DNA of 31,486 nt from Pelargonium nanum. Its lineage: Eukaryota > Streptophyta > Magnoliopsida > Geraniales > Geraniaceae. Each line of letters begins with the position of its first letter. The stretch's first letter is position 1. Location: NCBI GenBank assembly GCA_036897485.1, contig JAYMTF010000699.1:1-31486 (forward strand), read 5' to 3'. The translations under genes were made by a program, and so were the position numbers. The notes under the pieces were generated by a model that was given only the letters and a program-made list of their open reading frames with translations, was not told where the DNA came from and did not search any database. This document shows positions 1-11,800 of the stretch, piece by piece.

Positions 1-185
1 AGTTTTCATAACTTTTGAGAACGATTGTTCGGTGGTATTGGTGCGGTGTTGGAGATTAGTTTGTTTTGTTTTCATTGTTTTTAGCTTCTGTTTCCTTAGG
101 TTGGACTTTAGTTTTCTGTTAGTTTGGATTAGTTTTGATATTATTTCTTTTCCTTGTATTTCGATTTCCCTGTAATAAAAAGTTA
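1..185 (+). other. 3'UTR-like or retroelement 3' end at window edge
   Basis: The first ~180 bases are T-rich on the plus strand, lack a convincing protein, and end with an AATAAA-containing segment (TGTAATAAAAAG, about 171-182), after which the sequence turns strongly AT-rich. This is the usual look of the 3' untranslated end of a plus-strand transcription unit that begins left of the window. The 3' ends of plant LINEs look similar, so that alternative stays open. No coding exon can be supported here. Confidence 0.3.
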
Positions 186-780
186 CACCTACTTCTAAAA
201 AAAAGTATTTAAAAATATTAAAAGATAAATCTCTTTTATCTTTTCATAACTGATTTAAGATGTAAATCAATTTTAAAATTTATATTATACATTTAATTAT
301 CATTGACACATGACACAAAATTGAAAATTAAAATAGTCACGTGTCAATCAATTAGACACTCAATTGGAATTGAAATTGACACATGTCATTCAATTAGTTT
401 TGAACTTCACTTTATAATATATATATTAGATTAGATTGTGAGATTTATATAATACAAGCAATCAGCAAAAGCAAAATATATGTCGAAAATCACAAACATT
501 CTAATGTCGAGCATTCAACTAATAATAACTAGAATAGTTAAAACATGAGTTATTCGATTCGTAAGTCGGCAAAAACAATAATTTACTTTATAAGTGTTTA
601 CTTATTTTGTAAAGTACAAAAAGTTTGATCCAAACAAAATCTGTTACACATCAGGGGTAGCTCTATACTCTTATACCGTTGGCAACGAGGTCTTACATAC
701 CATGGACCAAAAAGTTCGTGCCCAAAATTTCAAAAAAAAACTCCAAAATGATTAAAACTGCTAGACACAACATGTCTTGA
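186..780. other. AT-rich intergenic DNA, no feature seen
   Basis: Low-complexity AT-rich sequence with stops in all frames. Short repeated phrases of the type 'TTGACACATGTCA' and 'GTCAATTAGACACTCAATT' occur around 301-390. I see no gene or structured element. Confidence 0.5.
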
Positions 781-1642
781 TAAGACACTCCACCGATCCG
801 GCCCGGTTCAGTTCTCTCCTCCGCCGCCGTGCACACAACCTGACCAACCAGAAGAAAAGTCAATTAGATGACTTGACTTTTAAGTTTTAACCGTTGAATT
901 TTTCGTGGGCCTGCGTAAAGTGCGCTCTCAAGCGTCCGATTTCTCTCACTGGCCTGCAACACGACCGTGCCCGATCAGTATCGAAGATACACGTGGCCCA
1001 CATGCACGAAGTAGGTGGACACCAACATGAAATACGGCTCGACCCGAAAGCGCCTCTCTGTTCAGCCGTTTTTTAACTATCGACTGCTTCGAGCTACTAT
1101 CGTCCACTAGCCGAAACTAACCAAATTGTAACCGAGACAGAAATAGCCGTTGGATCCATCCAATCAGCCAATGGAGAAAGTCCATCAGGATGGGTCCCGC
1201 AGAGACGAAAACTGCGGCACGTGGTCTACGTGTACCTAATGATGGGTTGTCTTATCCACGTTGGCATCATGCAGTAAATAAGAAGGATGCGAGATCGTGA
1301 CCGTCCATTTGGAATCTGAAGAGCGAGGGTGAAGTGTATATACAAGAGAATAACTGCGAAATTTCATAGGCACCATCTAGATGAAGTGTGGGTCCCAGTG
1401 TCAGGGGTGATGCTAGTGCAGGTGCACGTGACCTGCCGCGAGTACAACACAATGGCGGAGAAGCGAGTTTGGAGTTTAGCACAACGGCTTTTCCTGTTAA
1501 TCCGCGGAGGGTAAATGATTCCGTCACCAACGGTGAGGCAGCTGCGGTTCTCACCGGAGGTGAGCATTGGACAAGTGGCTACATTGTTGCGGAACTTCTA
1601 CGTGAAAATTTGGAACCGAACTTGCGATCATTTGAAAACTAA
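780..1642. promoter_or_regulatory. GC-richer, promoter-like island with G-box/ABRE motifs
   Basis: This stretch is clearly richer in GC than its flanks. It carries several ACGT-core motifs known as plant G-boxes/ABREs: ACACGTGGC at 989-997, GCACGTGG at 1217-1224, a TACGTG core near 1228-1233 and GCACGTGA at 1424-1431. It also has W-box-like TTGACTTTT near 873 and a TCP-type GTGGGTCCC near 1388. A TATA-like TGTATATAC lies near 1336. Several overlapping short open frames exist, the longest 84 codons, but none resembles a known protein and no multi-exon model could be assembled. It may be an orphan promoter, a noncoding transcript's promoter or a decayed gene or transposon. Confidence 0.4.
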
Positions 1643-3950
1643 CTTAAAAATTGATTTGAATCAATCAATTTTTGATTGATCACATTTATCCAATAAAATT
1701 GGAATCGAATTAGACAAATTCACATATTTTACACTAAAATCTAGAATGTCTTTAATTCAAACTTTTTTCGGATTGAACTCTAGTTTTTCTTTATCAATCC
1801 GAATTCATACAAATTCGATTTGAAATCTGAATTTGTACGTATACATGTGCAACATTTTGCACCATTTTTGTGTTGCTTTTAAAATTATCCAAAAATAAAT
1901 TATTGCATGCACCCAATTATTGAGCATAGTTATATGAGAAGATAATCCATTTGATTGATAAATTGGTCGAGTAATACTTACTCAGTGTATTTTAATATTT
2001 TAAAACAAAATGAATATTTGTCACATAAATTTAAACATCTTGTTTACTTGTTTTGGCCAAGTCAAATTAAGGCAAATAATTATTACTAAAACTTTCAACA
2101 AATGTTAATTAAAAATCTTGGAATCTAGTTAAGGTAGTAGCTATGACTAAATATTTGAAACAAATGTTAGTTATGAATTTAGGGATTTAGTTATTGTATT
2201 TGAAACTCCAAAATAAGTAATAAGTCAACAGTGGTGGGTATAATTTTTCATAATATGAATATAACACTTATTTTAACATAAGATATATAAAAAATGTGAC
2301 ATTTATTTTGAAACAGCAATATTGCATATCTTAAAATAAAATTATTAGTCTACTTGTCCTTAAATGAATGTCTTTATTTTGTAGACAAGATAAAAATAAG
2401 CTAGTTAATGTTGTACATTTCTCATTGTATTACCGTGAACACGTGTTGTAACAAACTTAAAAGATAAATTAACTTATTATAAACTAACTAAATTCTAGTA
2501 TGAAGCAATTTCGGATTTGGATCAAGTTTATGTCGAGGTTGTTCAAATTGATACATCTCAATCCAAATTATCCGTCTCGAATTAAGTTGAGTTTCTTTCG
2601 AAATTCGGGCCACAGGTTATGTTAGATCGGATGAAATTTCACTTTTTAAGTATAAACTGTGTCACTTCATGCCGGTTGTTTGGACCAAAATTTTAAGCTA
2701 AGCTTTATTAAGCTCAAAATATAATTGGATTGAATTTTGAATCCCCACAAGTTTAGATCAAAACTACCGATTCTGATTGAAACCCAAAGGTTTGCCTAAT
2801 TTGAGTATTTTTTACCACCTGGCCATGTGATGAGGCATGCTTAGCTTTTATTTTTTGGGCTATAACAAGCATGCTTACTTTTAAGTTATTTAATATAACA
2901 ATCCCATACTCACCCAATTATTAACGGCGTCAACTATTATTATTTTAGTTCGATAAAAAAATGTTAGTTTATTTTAATATTTTCAGGTCGCTTTAGTTGG
3001 TGGCTAGAAAAAGTAAATAAATAAAACTCACCTATATTGTCCGTTGTAAAGTTCTCAAGTCAAAAACAACTTTCTTTATCCATCTAATTAAATATGTATA
3101 TGTTAAATACATACTTTAAAAGGTGTGACACTCTTATTTTATTATTATTTATATCAAAGCCTCAAAGGGGTTGATCATCATGTTGTACTGCTACTTATTT
3201 AATGTAAAACCATTTGAAAAAGACTTTAATTTTTTTTAATTTATAATTATGTTCATGTTTGAATACAATCAAGTGGAGTTGGTTCGGGATTTTACTGTTT
3301 TAGTAGTTTAGATTATACAATTTAATTTAGCTTGTAATATTGTGCTATTGTGTTATTAATTCGATTTTTAAAAAGTCAAAGTACCAAGTCATTGTTATTG
3401 TAAGCAAATGTTCTAAATTAAACTATGTTTGTCATTCTCATTCAAAATTTAAAGTTGATTTAAATTATACAGTTATTTGTTAGGGTCTTCAAATTTATGA
3501 AGTTTTAATTACTCGTTCACATTATGCTTATGTTTTATGTTTTCAGAAAAGTGAACAACATTTTTATTGTAGTTTACATTTCAGTTTTATTTTTTTAAAA
3601 TAAGTTTATAAAACACACACTCAATGATCTTTTAGATGTTTCAAATTCGAGCCACTGATGGGATTGTGTACATATGAGCTCACTATACCGCTCAACTAAT
3701 AGTCGCCGGTGATTCTGCTTCCATTGACATTGGTTATTGCTTAAAGTTTTAGCAATTTGGAGGGTGAAACAAACTTTCCTGTGACCGGAAATGCAATATA
3801 TCATCATCTTGACAACTTTATAGACGATTGTAAAGTGTTTTGCAAATTACTCTTATAGTGACTAATGATTGTTTCGGAAGGCAGAAAGAATTGGTGTGTG
3901 AGTCGTGTTTTCAATGTTCCTCGGTTTCTCCCATTTTAGATCCAATAGTC
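1643..3950. other. AT-rich intergenic DNA with degenerate repeats
   Basis: No gene is supported. 2354-2495 holds a MITE relic listed separately. 2500-2820 has the monotonous 'TCGGATTTGGATCAAG...GAAATTCGGGCC' style seen in old dispersed plant retroelement DNA; a similar phrase (GAAATTCGGG) recurs near 23920. The rest is featureless AT-rich sequence with only short chance frames. Confidence 0.5.
2354..2495 (-). mobile_element. Stowaway-like MITE relic, same family as the 5422-5622 copy
   Basis: Read on the plus strand, this segment matches the reverse complement of the intact MITE at 5422-5622. Shared phrases are 'AATGAATGTCTT', 'GTTAATGTTGTACATTT' and 'GAACACGTGTTGTAACAAAC', in the same order and spacing. 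The outer CTCCCTCC termini have decayed beyond recognition, so this is a diverged, non-functional copy in opposite orientation. It has no coding capacity. Confidence 0.6.
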
Positions 3951-3956
3951 ACTATT

Positions 3957-4245
3957 GATGCAAGTGAATTACGGGCATAAAGAGTTAGTTTTATTTAGTA
4001 TAAAAACAAGAAAATGGAAAAGGATATTAAGTAGTTATGTCTAAAAAATATGAAAAATGAATTAGTTTAGTTGGTAAACTAGCAAAATTATTATTTTTCT
4101 TTGATGCAAGAGAATTATGGATGTAAAAAAGTTAGTTTTATTTTGTATGAAAACAAGAAAATGAAAAAGGAAATTCAACAGTTTTGTCTACAAAATATGA
4201 AAAATGAATTTGTTTAGTTAGTAAACAAGCATTTCTTTTTTTACT
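3957..4245. repeat. Two-copy tandem duplication, 146-bp period
   Basis: Unit 1 (about 3957-4102) and unit 2 (4103-4245) both begin GATGCAAG and share, in order, 'GTTAGTTTTATTT', 'AACAAGAAAATG', 'TATGAAAAATGAATT' and a final AGTAAAC/GGTAAAC block. The copies have drifted by point changes and small indels. The duplication sits about 380 bases upstream of the acyltransferase start codon. No open frame is conserved between the units. Confidence 0.8.
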
Positions 4246-4439
4246 AGTTAAAATGAACTAAATCATAAGAAAAATAAATTTACAAGTCAAGTATTGAACA
4301 TTTTGGAAATAACAACATAGTCAATTTGAATATTGTTTTTATAAAAGTTCAATCTCATAGAACTTTAGAACTTTAGGGACTAATAATTGATGTTTTGTTA
4401 ATATATACTTTGCCTCTACCAATATCGGTATCCAATAAT

Positions 4440-4627
4440 TCAATGACACGTGGAATTCAAGAACTATAATCAGGTGCGTCTCCATTTATTCATCAATCAT
4501 GCGGCAATTGATCTGATCATTTCCCAACCGTTAGATCTGCACAGTACAGTAACGGGCGAAAACATCCCATGAAAAGTTGAGTACCGAAGATAAATCACAG
4601 AAAATCGATTGAATTTTGGCGCCGGAA
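4440..4627 (+). promoter_or_regulatory. Proximal promoter/5' leader of the S-acyltransferase gene
   Basis: GACACGTGG (4445-4453) is a G-box/ABRE-type site about 175 bases before the start codon. Composition rises in GC from about 4495. A minimal upstream ORF, ATG-AAA-AGT-TGA at 4569-4580, lies 47 bases before the main start and would fall in the leader if transcription begins upstream of it. No clear TATA box is seen at a conventional distance, so the transcription start is not placed. Confidence 0.4.
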
Positions 4628-7600
4628 ATGAAACGATTTGTTGATCAGTGCAAGCTATTAACTTCACCCAAGTCAATTGGTCGTTGCGCGATCTCTGGCG
4701 TCTTCGTCTTCTTCACCCAATTTACCCTAACACTGGTTCCTCACTACTTCCATGGCTACTCATTTCTCACCCAATTCGCAATTTCAGGTACATTTCTGTG
4801 ACTATATGTGGTCATGTATGTGGAAGTTACTTGCTAATTGATTGATTTTGTTTGCGCAGCTGTTGTGGTGCTGCCGATTATGGGGTTCGGTGGGCGGTTC
4901 CGGCGGCTGATCGGAGTCCGTGGATCAGCTCCGGCTTTCGTTTTCTTCAACATATTGTTCGTATGGAGTGTTTACATTGCTGTTGTTCGAAGAGGTGACG
5001 ATTTTCTGCAATTACCTGTATATTTTACTCAGATTGAGCTGTTTATGTTGATAACAGTTACTTCAGCTAAACAGGATTGAAGGTTTTGCCTCTATGATTG
5101 TTGATTAATTGTCTGTGATATTTAGGGTTTGTTAGAGAATTGAAAATTTTGCACTGTTCGTGGCTTGTAGTTGCCACAGAAAAAAGAGGAGTAAAGGTAC
5201 TTTGAAGTACTCTGAGTACAAACATCGATACTAAGTTAACTACTCAGGATTTCGGGAACATATTTATTATGATTAGCCTTTAGATAGATCGATGCGTATC
5301 CTGCTATTTATGGCATTGTCAATTTTACTCAAACATGCTCATCTAAACACATGTTTTTTCTTCTCCTTGATTTTAAGTGAAAGAATAATGCGATTAATCT
5401 TGGATTGGAGTCATCATATTACTCCCTCCATCCAAAAATGAGTGTCTTATTTTCTTTTTAGAAAGTTAGTTGTGCATGAATTACTAATAATATTCCTATA
5501 TTAAGTTAGTTTGTTACTACACGTGTTCATGAGGTTACAAAAGTAAATGTACAACATTAACCAACTCTTCTTTAATTTTTCTCAAAATAGAAACCAAGAC
5601 ACTCATTTTGGGACAAAGGGAGTATATTGGAGTTCATGCATAAACCATTCGAGTAATGAGGGGAAATTAATGAAGTAAACTAAATATGTCGAAGCAGTGT
5701 ACGCTTTAAATAATTTCTAGCTATGTTTTCTTCTTTTTTGCAATCTCATGACTTCCAACTTCTGTGTTACTGCAGCCAATTCGTGGTTAATGGATGTTGT
5801 CTTTAATGGTGAAGTTGTCGTGCTCACCATTGGTCTGTGTAGGTTGTTTGTTTTTTTTTTCTTTGCGTTCCATTTTCTAGTTCATTTCATTTATCTGATC
5901 TCATGACACATAGCAAGAATACATGTTTAATTGTTTATTATGGCAGGTTTTGTGGGTTAGTTATTTTGTATGCTAATGAACATTTTTATGATTCCAGGAT
6001 CCTAACAAGTGACCCTGGTTTTGTAACACATGTGTCTTCCTCTAAAGACAATCTTGTCAAGGATTCAGTGTCTGACAATGAGATTTATAGTGAGGTTGCA
6101 AACATATATTAAGCTAACCAATTACATAAACTGAATGCACAATGACCGCGACTTTCATTCTCTTGCACAGAAATTGGAGCTTTCAACAAGCATCATGCGC
6201 CATGAAGACCCAACTGATGTAAATTCTCTCTTTTACTCATAAAGAACACAACATATGTGACAAGATGCTCAGTCCAATACTGGCATTAGTTTTCTCTCTT
6301 TTATTTGAAATGAATCAGGAATGTATGCTTTGATTATTTAATATTCACCTCTCAGTGTGTATAAAGCTAAAACTAATATGATAGACCGGTTCTGGTTCTT
6401 AACTACTTGAATTATATGGCCCTGCAAAATGTTGCTCTTCCATCATTCCCTTAAATCCTTAATATTTTGGCTAACCTTAATCTATTCATAATCATTTGAA
6501 ATGCCTTTGACCTTCCCATCCCCCCTCTAGGTTTCTGTTGTATTATGGAGGACTAGATACTGTGGCAGGTGCAAGGCGTATGTTAAGGGGGTTGATCACC
6601 ATTGTCCTGCTTTTGGGAATTGTATAGGTAATTTAGTTCAGTCTACTTTTCTTGCATTGTCCATGACCATACTCCTTAAAAGTTATATATGTTTCTATAA
6701 TATACGTGCAGGCCAAAATAATTATGCTCTCTTCATGGTTCTTCTGGTTGGATTTATTGCTACAGAGGCTTCTTACGTAGTGTGTTCATTCGAATGTAAG
6801 CTTAAGCTTTGTCGTGATAATGCCCAGAAAGTTTTTTATTCTCGTTACCTGCATTTTCTAAGTATTTGTTGATGTTTCAATTGGATAGTTAGGATCTGGT
6901 ACTAATATGACTTTGATCCAGAAAGATTAAAATCTGGATATGGTTCGTACTGTCCTGTATGTGTACTATTATAATTTATAAGTTCCTACTGTAAATTGTT
7001 GTCTTATATGGAAAACATTGTGATTGATATCAGTATGCTTTCGTATTGACCCGACCATAAATACTCTAAAAAGTTGCCCCATATTTCTTTATCATATATC
7101 TACACATTGATTTTTTATTTATTGTACTTTTTTTTTTCTTTTCAATTGTTAAATCACACTATCACAGGGGTCTACTATATACATACCCGGGTTAAAACTA
7201 CTTAGTGATTATATGAATGCGTAGCTTGTGATAGTCTTAGCTCTGTAGTTTGCTGAACTTTTGAGCCATGGACATTGTTTATAGTTGAAAGTGTAGGCTA
7301 GACTCGGAAGAAAACTTGTATCCCCATTTGGACTCATATGTTTAGATTTCAAGCTTCATCCATTGTGTTCTTAAAATGCCTTGATAATATTCAGTTTAAG
7401 ATTTTCATTATGCGTGTATACCTGTACTGTTTTGCAGTTACTAAATCCCAGGTCTTTGATAGAACTACTTTTGAGGTATGTCATTGCATTCTGGTCTCCA
7501 CAAAGAGAGTGCTCTCTCTGTAATTATCCCGTTATACACTGTTTTGGTGTTGCTTGTCAATACCTCTGATCTTAATCTTTTTCCCGTTTTTCTTTTTTCG

Positions 7601-8144
7601 GAATAGACTTCTCTGTCCAGAAATCTGGTTATAAGCACTATGCTATTTTCTGCTCTTCAATTGGCATGGCAGGTTTGGATTTTTCTCTTCATTAGAAAAA
7701 AAATAAAAAAACATGTAACTGGTAGAAGATCTGACCATATCTGGTTAATCTGTGGCCAGGGGGTATTTTTGGCATGGCATGTATATTGTATATGCGTGAA
7801 CATCCGAACAGATGAATGGGTAAGTTATTAATGAAAAAGAGACTGCCCTCCTTACCTGATTTTGGTTCCTTCATTTTGCTCTCTAAATATTCCACGCATT
7901 GTGTATATGTCTCAGATAAACTGGAAGGAGTATCCAGAGTTCCAAGTTATTCGATCCCAGCCAGGTAATTGTATATCTCGACGCCCTTTAAAGATATGTG
8001 CACTCGTAACACTAATATCTCTAATCTCTATTTATTTATTTATTTATTGATTCATTTTTTCCAGAACAAGGAATTACTAAAGTGAAGTTTAGAAATCCAT
8101 ACCATAAGGGCATTCTACAAAATGTGAAGGAATTCTTAGTGTAA
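4628..8144 (+). CDS. DHHC-type protein S-acyltransferase (palmitoyltransferase), 12 exons
   Basis: This gene encodes a multipass membrane enzyme that transfers a fatty acyl group from acyl-CoA to cysteines of target proteins. Exons: 4628-4787, 4860-4994, 5776-5842, 5998-6094, 6171-6218, 6531-6627, 6712-6795, 7438-7475, 7607-7672, 7760-7819, 7916-7964 and 8065-8144. All introns are GT-AG, phases agree, and the total is 981 nt (326 aa, stop TAA). Visible features are hydrophobic segments near residues 19-41, 50-63, 78-97, 106-121, 204-227 and 246-278. The motif RYCGRCKAYVKGVDHHCPAF starts at residue 178, with the catalytic DHHC at 191-194. LTSDPG lies before it, and NIRTDEW (278-284) stands where the family's TTxE motif usually is. 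The first half of the usual cysteine-rich zinc domain is missing, and only C180-x2-C183 precedes DHHC. Among plant PATs it seems closest to the PAT11-like proteins, from memory. The leading Met at 4628 is chosen because the frame upstream has no ATG. A candidate AATAAA lies at 8535-8540. Confidence 0.93.
5422..5622. mobile_element. Stowaway-type MITE (201 bp) in intron 2 of the S-acyltransferase gene
   Basis: The element starts CTCCCTCCATCCAAAAATGA and ends with the inverse of CTCCCTTTGTCCCAAAATGA, giving ~27-bp terminal inverted repeats. It is flanked by TA dinucleotides (5420-5421 and 5623-5624), the target duplication of Tc1/mariner-derived Stowaway MITEs. It has no coding capacity. It lies well inside intron 2 (4995-5775), far from the splice sites. 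Diverged relatives occur at 2354-2495 and 31204-31318. Confidence 0.9.
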
Positions 8145-8850
8145 ATTTGCTACTGTAGGTTTCAGTGATTTGAAAATGTACTATATTTAGGTGATTATAT
8201 TGTAGTGGAAAGGTGTTCCCAATGTGAAATTATGATCTCTATATACAGTGCTTAGAGAGCATTTAGGCAATGTTCGGGGTGAAAAAAACTGGAATGGGAA
8301 TGAGATTCTTATTCTAAAGTCATCCTTATTACCCACAATTCCGATCCAATGCTATTGATGCGGTATTTTCTCCTCGTCTTGATGGAAAACTGTTTGTTAA
8401 TGTATCGTCCAACAGTATTTGTAGATCTAGAAACTCGATTCACTTCAGTTCGTACTTCGTACTCAAGTTGTTCTCTTACAGAACCTGGGCTCTTAGTTTT
8501 TATCTTACCTTTCTCATATGGGCTTAGCTCACCAAATAAACCAACAAAGAACCTGGGATCTTATATTTTTTGCGGTTTGGGCCATCTCGTTTCCATCCAC
8601 TTCTCATACTTTCAAGTTCATGCGTGTCGTCTTGAAATTGGCAATAGCCATAAACTCAGATTCTGATTCCATTGGTTGCAGAATCTTTTAGCATAAACTG
8701 AACCATCCAAGTTACGACATGTTTGCTAATGATGTAATTTTCCCCAGGTTGTTTGTTTGTTTGTGTGTATCATACACAAGCTTAGCAAGTTGTTTAGTGT
8801 GTAACCTATTAATTTCATTATTTAAGTAAACTGTAAACGTACAAGTTTGA
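8145..8850 (+). other. 3' region of the S-acyltransferase gene
   Basis: The 3'UTR is expected in the first few hundred bases. AATAAA at 8535-8540 is a candidate polyadenylation signal, but its use is unproven. The phrase 'GGCAATGTTCGGGGTG...GGAATGGGAATGAGATTC' near 8265-8308 resembles the ends of small plant DNA transposons, though no paired terminus was found. A 105-codon open frame at 8349-8666 has no recognisable protein character. Confidence 0.35.
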
Positions 8851-11800
8851 GTCGATCGGTTGTTTTCTAACGTCAACTTGGTGCATTGTCATGTCCCACA
8901 AGGCCCCAACACATTATTGTTGGAACTTCTTCTAAAATTCAGCTTTGATACGACTTTATATGAAGGTGACAATTCAGATTTCAGATCGAATTTTGATTGA
9001 TAAAGTGTAATTCGAATTCAATTAGAAAAGAGTTTGAATCAATTCGAATAATGATACGACATTTTTCGTTGTCAGAGTAAAAACGTATTGTAGATGTCGT
9101 CCAATGGCAGGTTTGAGAGTAAATGAATCAAACTTTGCAGTTGTAATTCACAAGTGTGTGAGTTTGTGTTTTGTACCTTAGCCTCTCTGGGTATTTTTCG
9201 GAGTTGCTCCATGTTTCTTATACGGTGGAGAGCTTTTGGGAAGCGAATACATTTAATCTATAGACGTGTGGTCCGGTTGGTTCCTTAGACCAATTTGTGA
9301 GTTGTTTGACAGACCATGAACTGGATCACGTGAACCATAAGTCGGATTTGACATATCGTATAGTATCAATTTGGGCCAAACCAGACCAAAACCAGGCAAA
9401 ACAAGCCAACTAGAACGTGCTCATGGTCGTGTGCCAACCCCAACTTATCCATTCCCAATTTTCTCTCTCTTTGGTGGTTTTCTTGTTCGGAATAATTTGT
9501 ATGGCCGCTTTACTGAGATTTCGAGGATTTAATATTTTGTGTATCATCTAAATAAGGTTTTAGTTTTTTTTTCCTTAGTACAAAATGAGCGAATTTATGC
9601 AAATTTGTTCAATGCAATACATAAAATTGATCAAATTAAATTTTGATTATCGTGAGCCCTACATTTACATGTCTCTTTGCCGTGAATCCAATGGTCTCAT
9701 GTCTCAACAAATCATAATATATTTAGCGTATTACGTATTACATTAATGTCCTTTTCCTCCACATATGGAGAAAACCATTGCTTCAAGAAACCATATCTCA
9801 ATCACTTGACAACCTATCCAATCCCAACCACCCATGTAAGTTTACCAATTTTTTTCTGCTACAATAAATTACGAAAAATGTCTATAAAATAGAGTTGCGA
9901 TACAATAAAAATAATGTGTTTATTCTACCAAAAATGGTGAATTCTAAATTTATTTTATTGATTATGTAGCTGCAGCTGTGTAAGCTGTAATTGTCATATA
10001 TTACCTGGTATTTATATATATGCACAACTATACAGTTTATTTTTATAAGATGATATTTGTGGTATGTTCTTAGTGGCAAAATCTGTCAAACATGTGAGGT
10101 CATTAGCTACAATATATATATAATCAAGAAAGATGCCAAGTTTAGGGTGCCTTTAATAGCTAAACATCAATTAAACATGATGTCATAAACTCAAAAATAT
10201 CTAATGGGTTTGACTCTTAAAAGTGTTAGGTTAGGTGTAGCTTATATTTAATTTCTATACTTCATATGTATGTAAAAATAAAATGTTCTATTAAATATAA
10301 AAGTGAGGTCAACTGATATTTCATTTAGGCTTACCAAACACAATATCGTCTTAAATTCAAGAACAGTCGCAAAGTAATTATAGATTTGATTTGACAAACG
10401 TGTGATCAAATTTTTTACATAAATTGTTGTGGAAGGTGCGGGAACCACCAAGTTCCTGTGGTCAAAAATACTGTCAGAACTACCGTACAACTTCAACGTA
10501 TAAAGATGGCTTTAATATGTACATGCATATAACCCTATATGATTCTTGTAGACCTCCTAAACAAATAGAATGATATGTTTTCCTGTTTTGGAATAGTCTA
10601 CTATTTGCATTTGATGTGATTTTATAGAATGGATTAGTCCACTATGGTCCACTTGTGGCCTTTGTTTTTGCATGTAGAATTTCAATGCTCTCATCAATTA
10701 GATGGCATAATTTTTTTGGGGTTCCTTTTGTGGCTCAATCAGACCGCTATTTAGAGAGCATAATAGTAAGATTCTTATGTAGAATCCACTAAAAATTATA
10801 TAATCTTTGACTTCAATAATGCTACAATTGTTAAGCTCTTTCATGTTTTGAGAGACAATGAGAACAAAGAACCAAACATTGGTTCATGTTTTTGTGTAAT
10901 ATATATATGGATGGTGAAGCCAAGCATGTGAAATTATTGGATTATATTAGTCTATGGTACGTTGAGTGCATTTAATTTTTGATACCACCGACTTGTGGTC
11001 TCATTAAAGCAAGACTTCATTAGTAAACTATATTAGTAAATCCATGATTTGCATACCATTATAATAACATATGACTTATTGACCTGTGAGCCTCGTTTTT
11101 GCAGTGTTGAGTAGCATATATGGAGACGCAATTCATGGTGTAACACGGTATATGATACTTTATAGGAACACGAAGGAAAATTAACGTGTTTAATTAGAAT
11201 TATACATACATTTTAAAATCGTGTTGTGTTCGTGTTGAAGAACCAAACACGATTAGTAATTATGGATTAATCGCTTGTGCTGTTACACACTACAACACAC
11301 CCAATTGAAATGCCTTGCCTGCTATTTGCCATCAGTTGAGCCACGTAAGCCAAAATTGGTCCCATACCCCATATAGAAAAATAAATGTCAACTTTGTAAC
11401 ACTAATGTAAAATAGATCAATAATACATATTCTATTCATCTTCTTTTAGTATGCTTATTTATTGCTTATGATACAATATTCTTAGCACAAAGTTAGGATA
11501 GCAAAATGACAAATCTCATGTGCATTGTGAACTCTTTTTTTTATGCATCCATGTTTTGTTTCCGAAACCAAGTTAAATTATTTGGCAATTTCATCTTTGT
11601 ACATAGGAAAATATGAAAATAGAGGCTTAATTAAAATATTAAAAAGAAACTCATAACAAGAGTTGACAATTGGGATCCGAACCAGCAAACATCCAAAATT
11701 CGGTCCGACTCAAATAAATTAATTTAGTTCATAATGGATTGGACAAATTCTCTCATTTTACACAAATAATCTTAAATTCATCTGATCTGAATTCCTTTCA

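Noticed and set aside
1267..1642. Overlapping 61-95-codon frames on both strands
   Set aside because: They overlap one another, differ in frame and show no family motifs; the GC-richer composition alone explains their length.
4616..4627. Start of the acyltransferase four codons earlier at TTG
   Set aside because: A nuclear plant gene is expected to start at ATG; 4628 is the first ATG in frame.
8349..8666. 105-codon plus-strand open frame
   Set aside because: Lies in the 3' region of the acyltransferase gene and has no recognisable motif or splice context.
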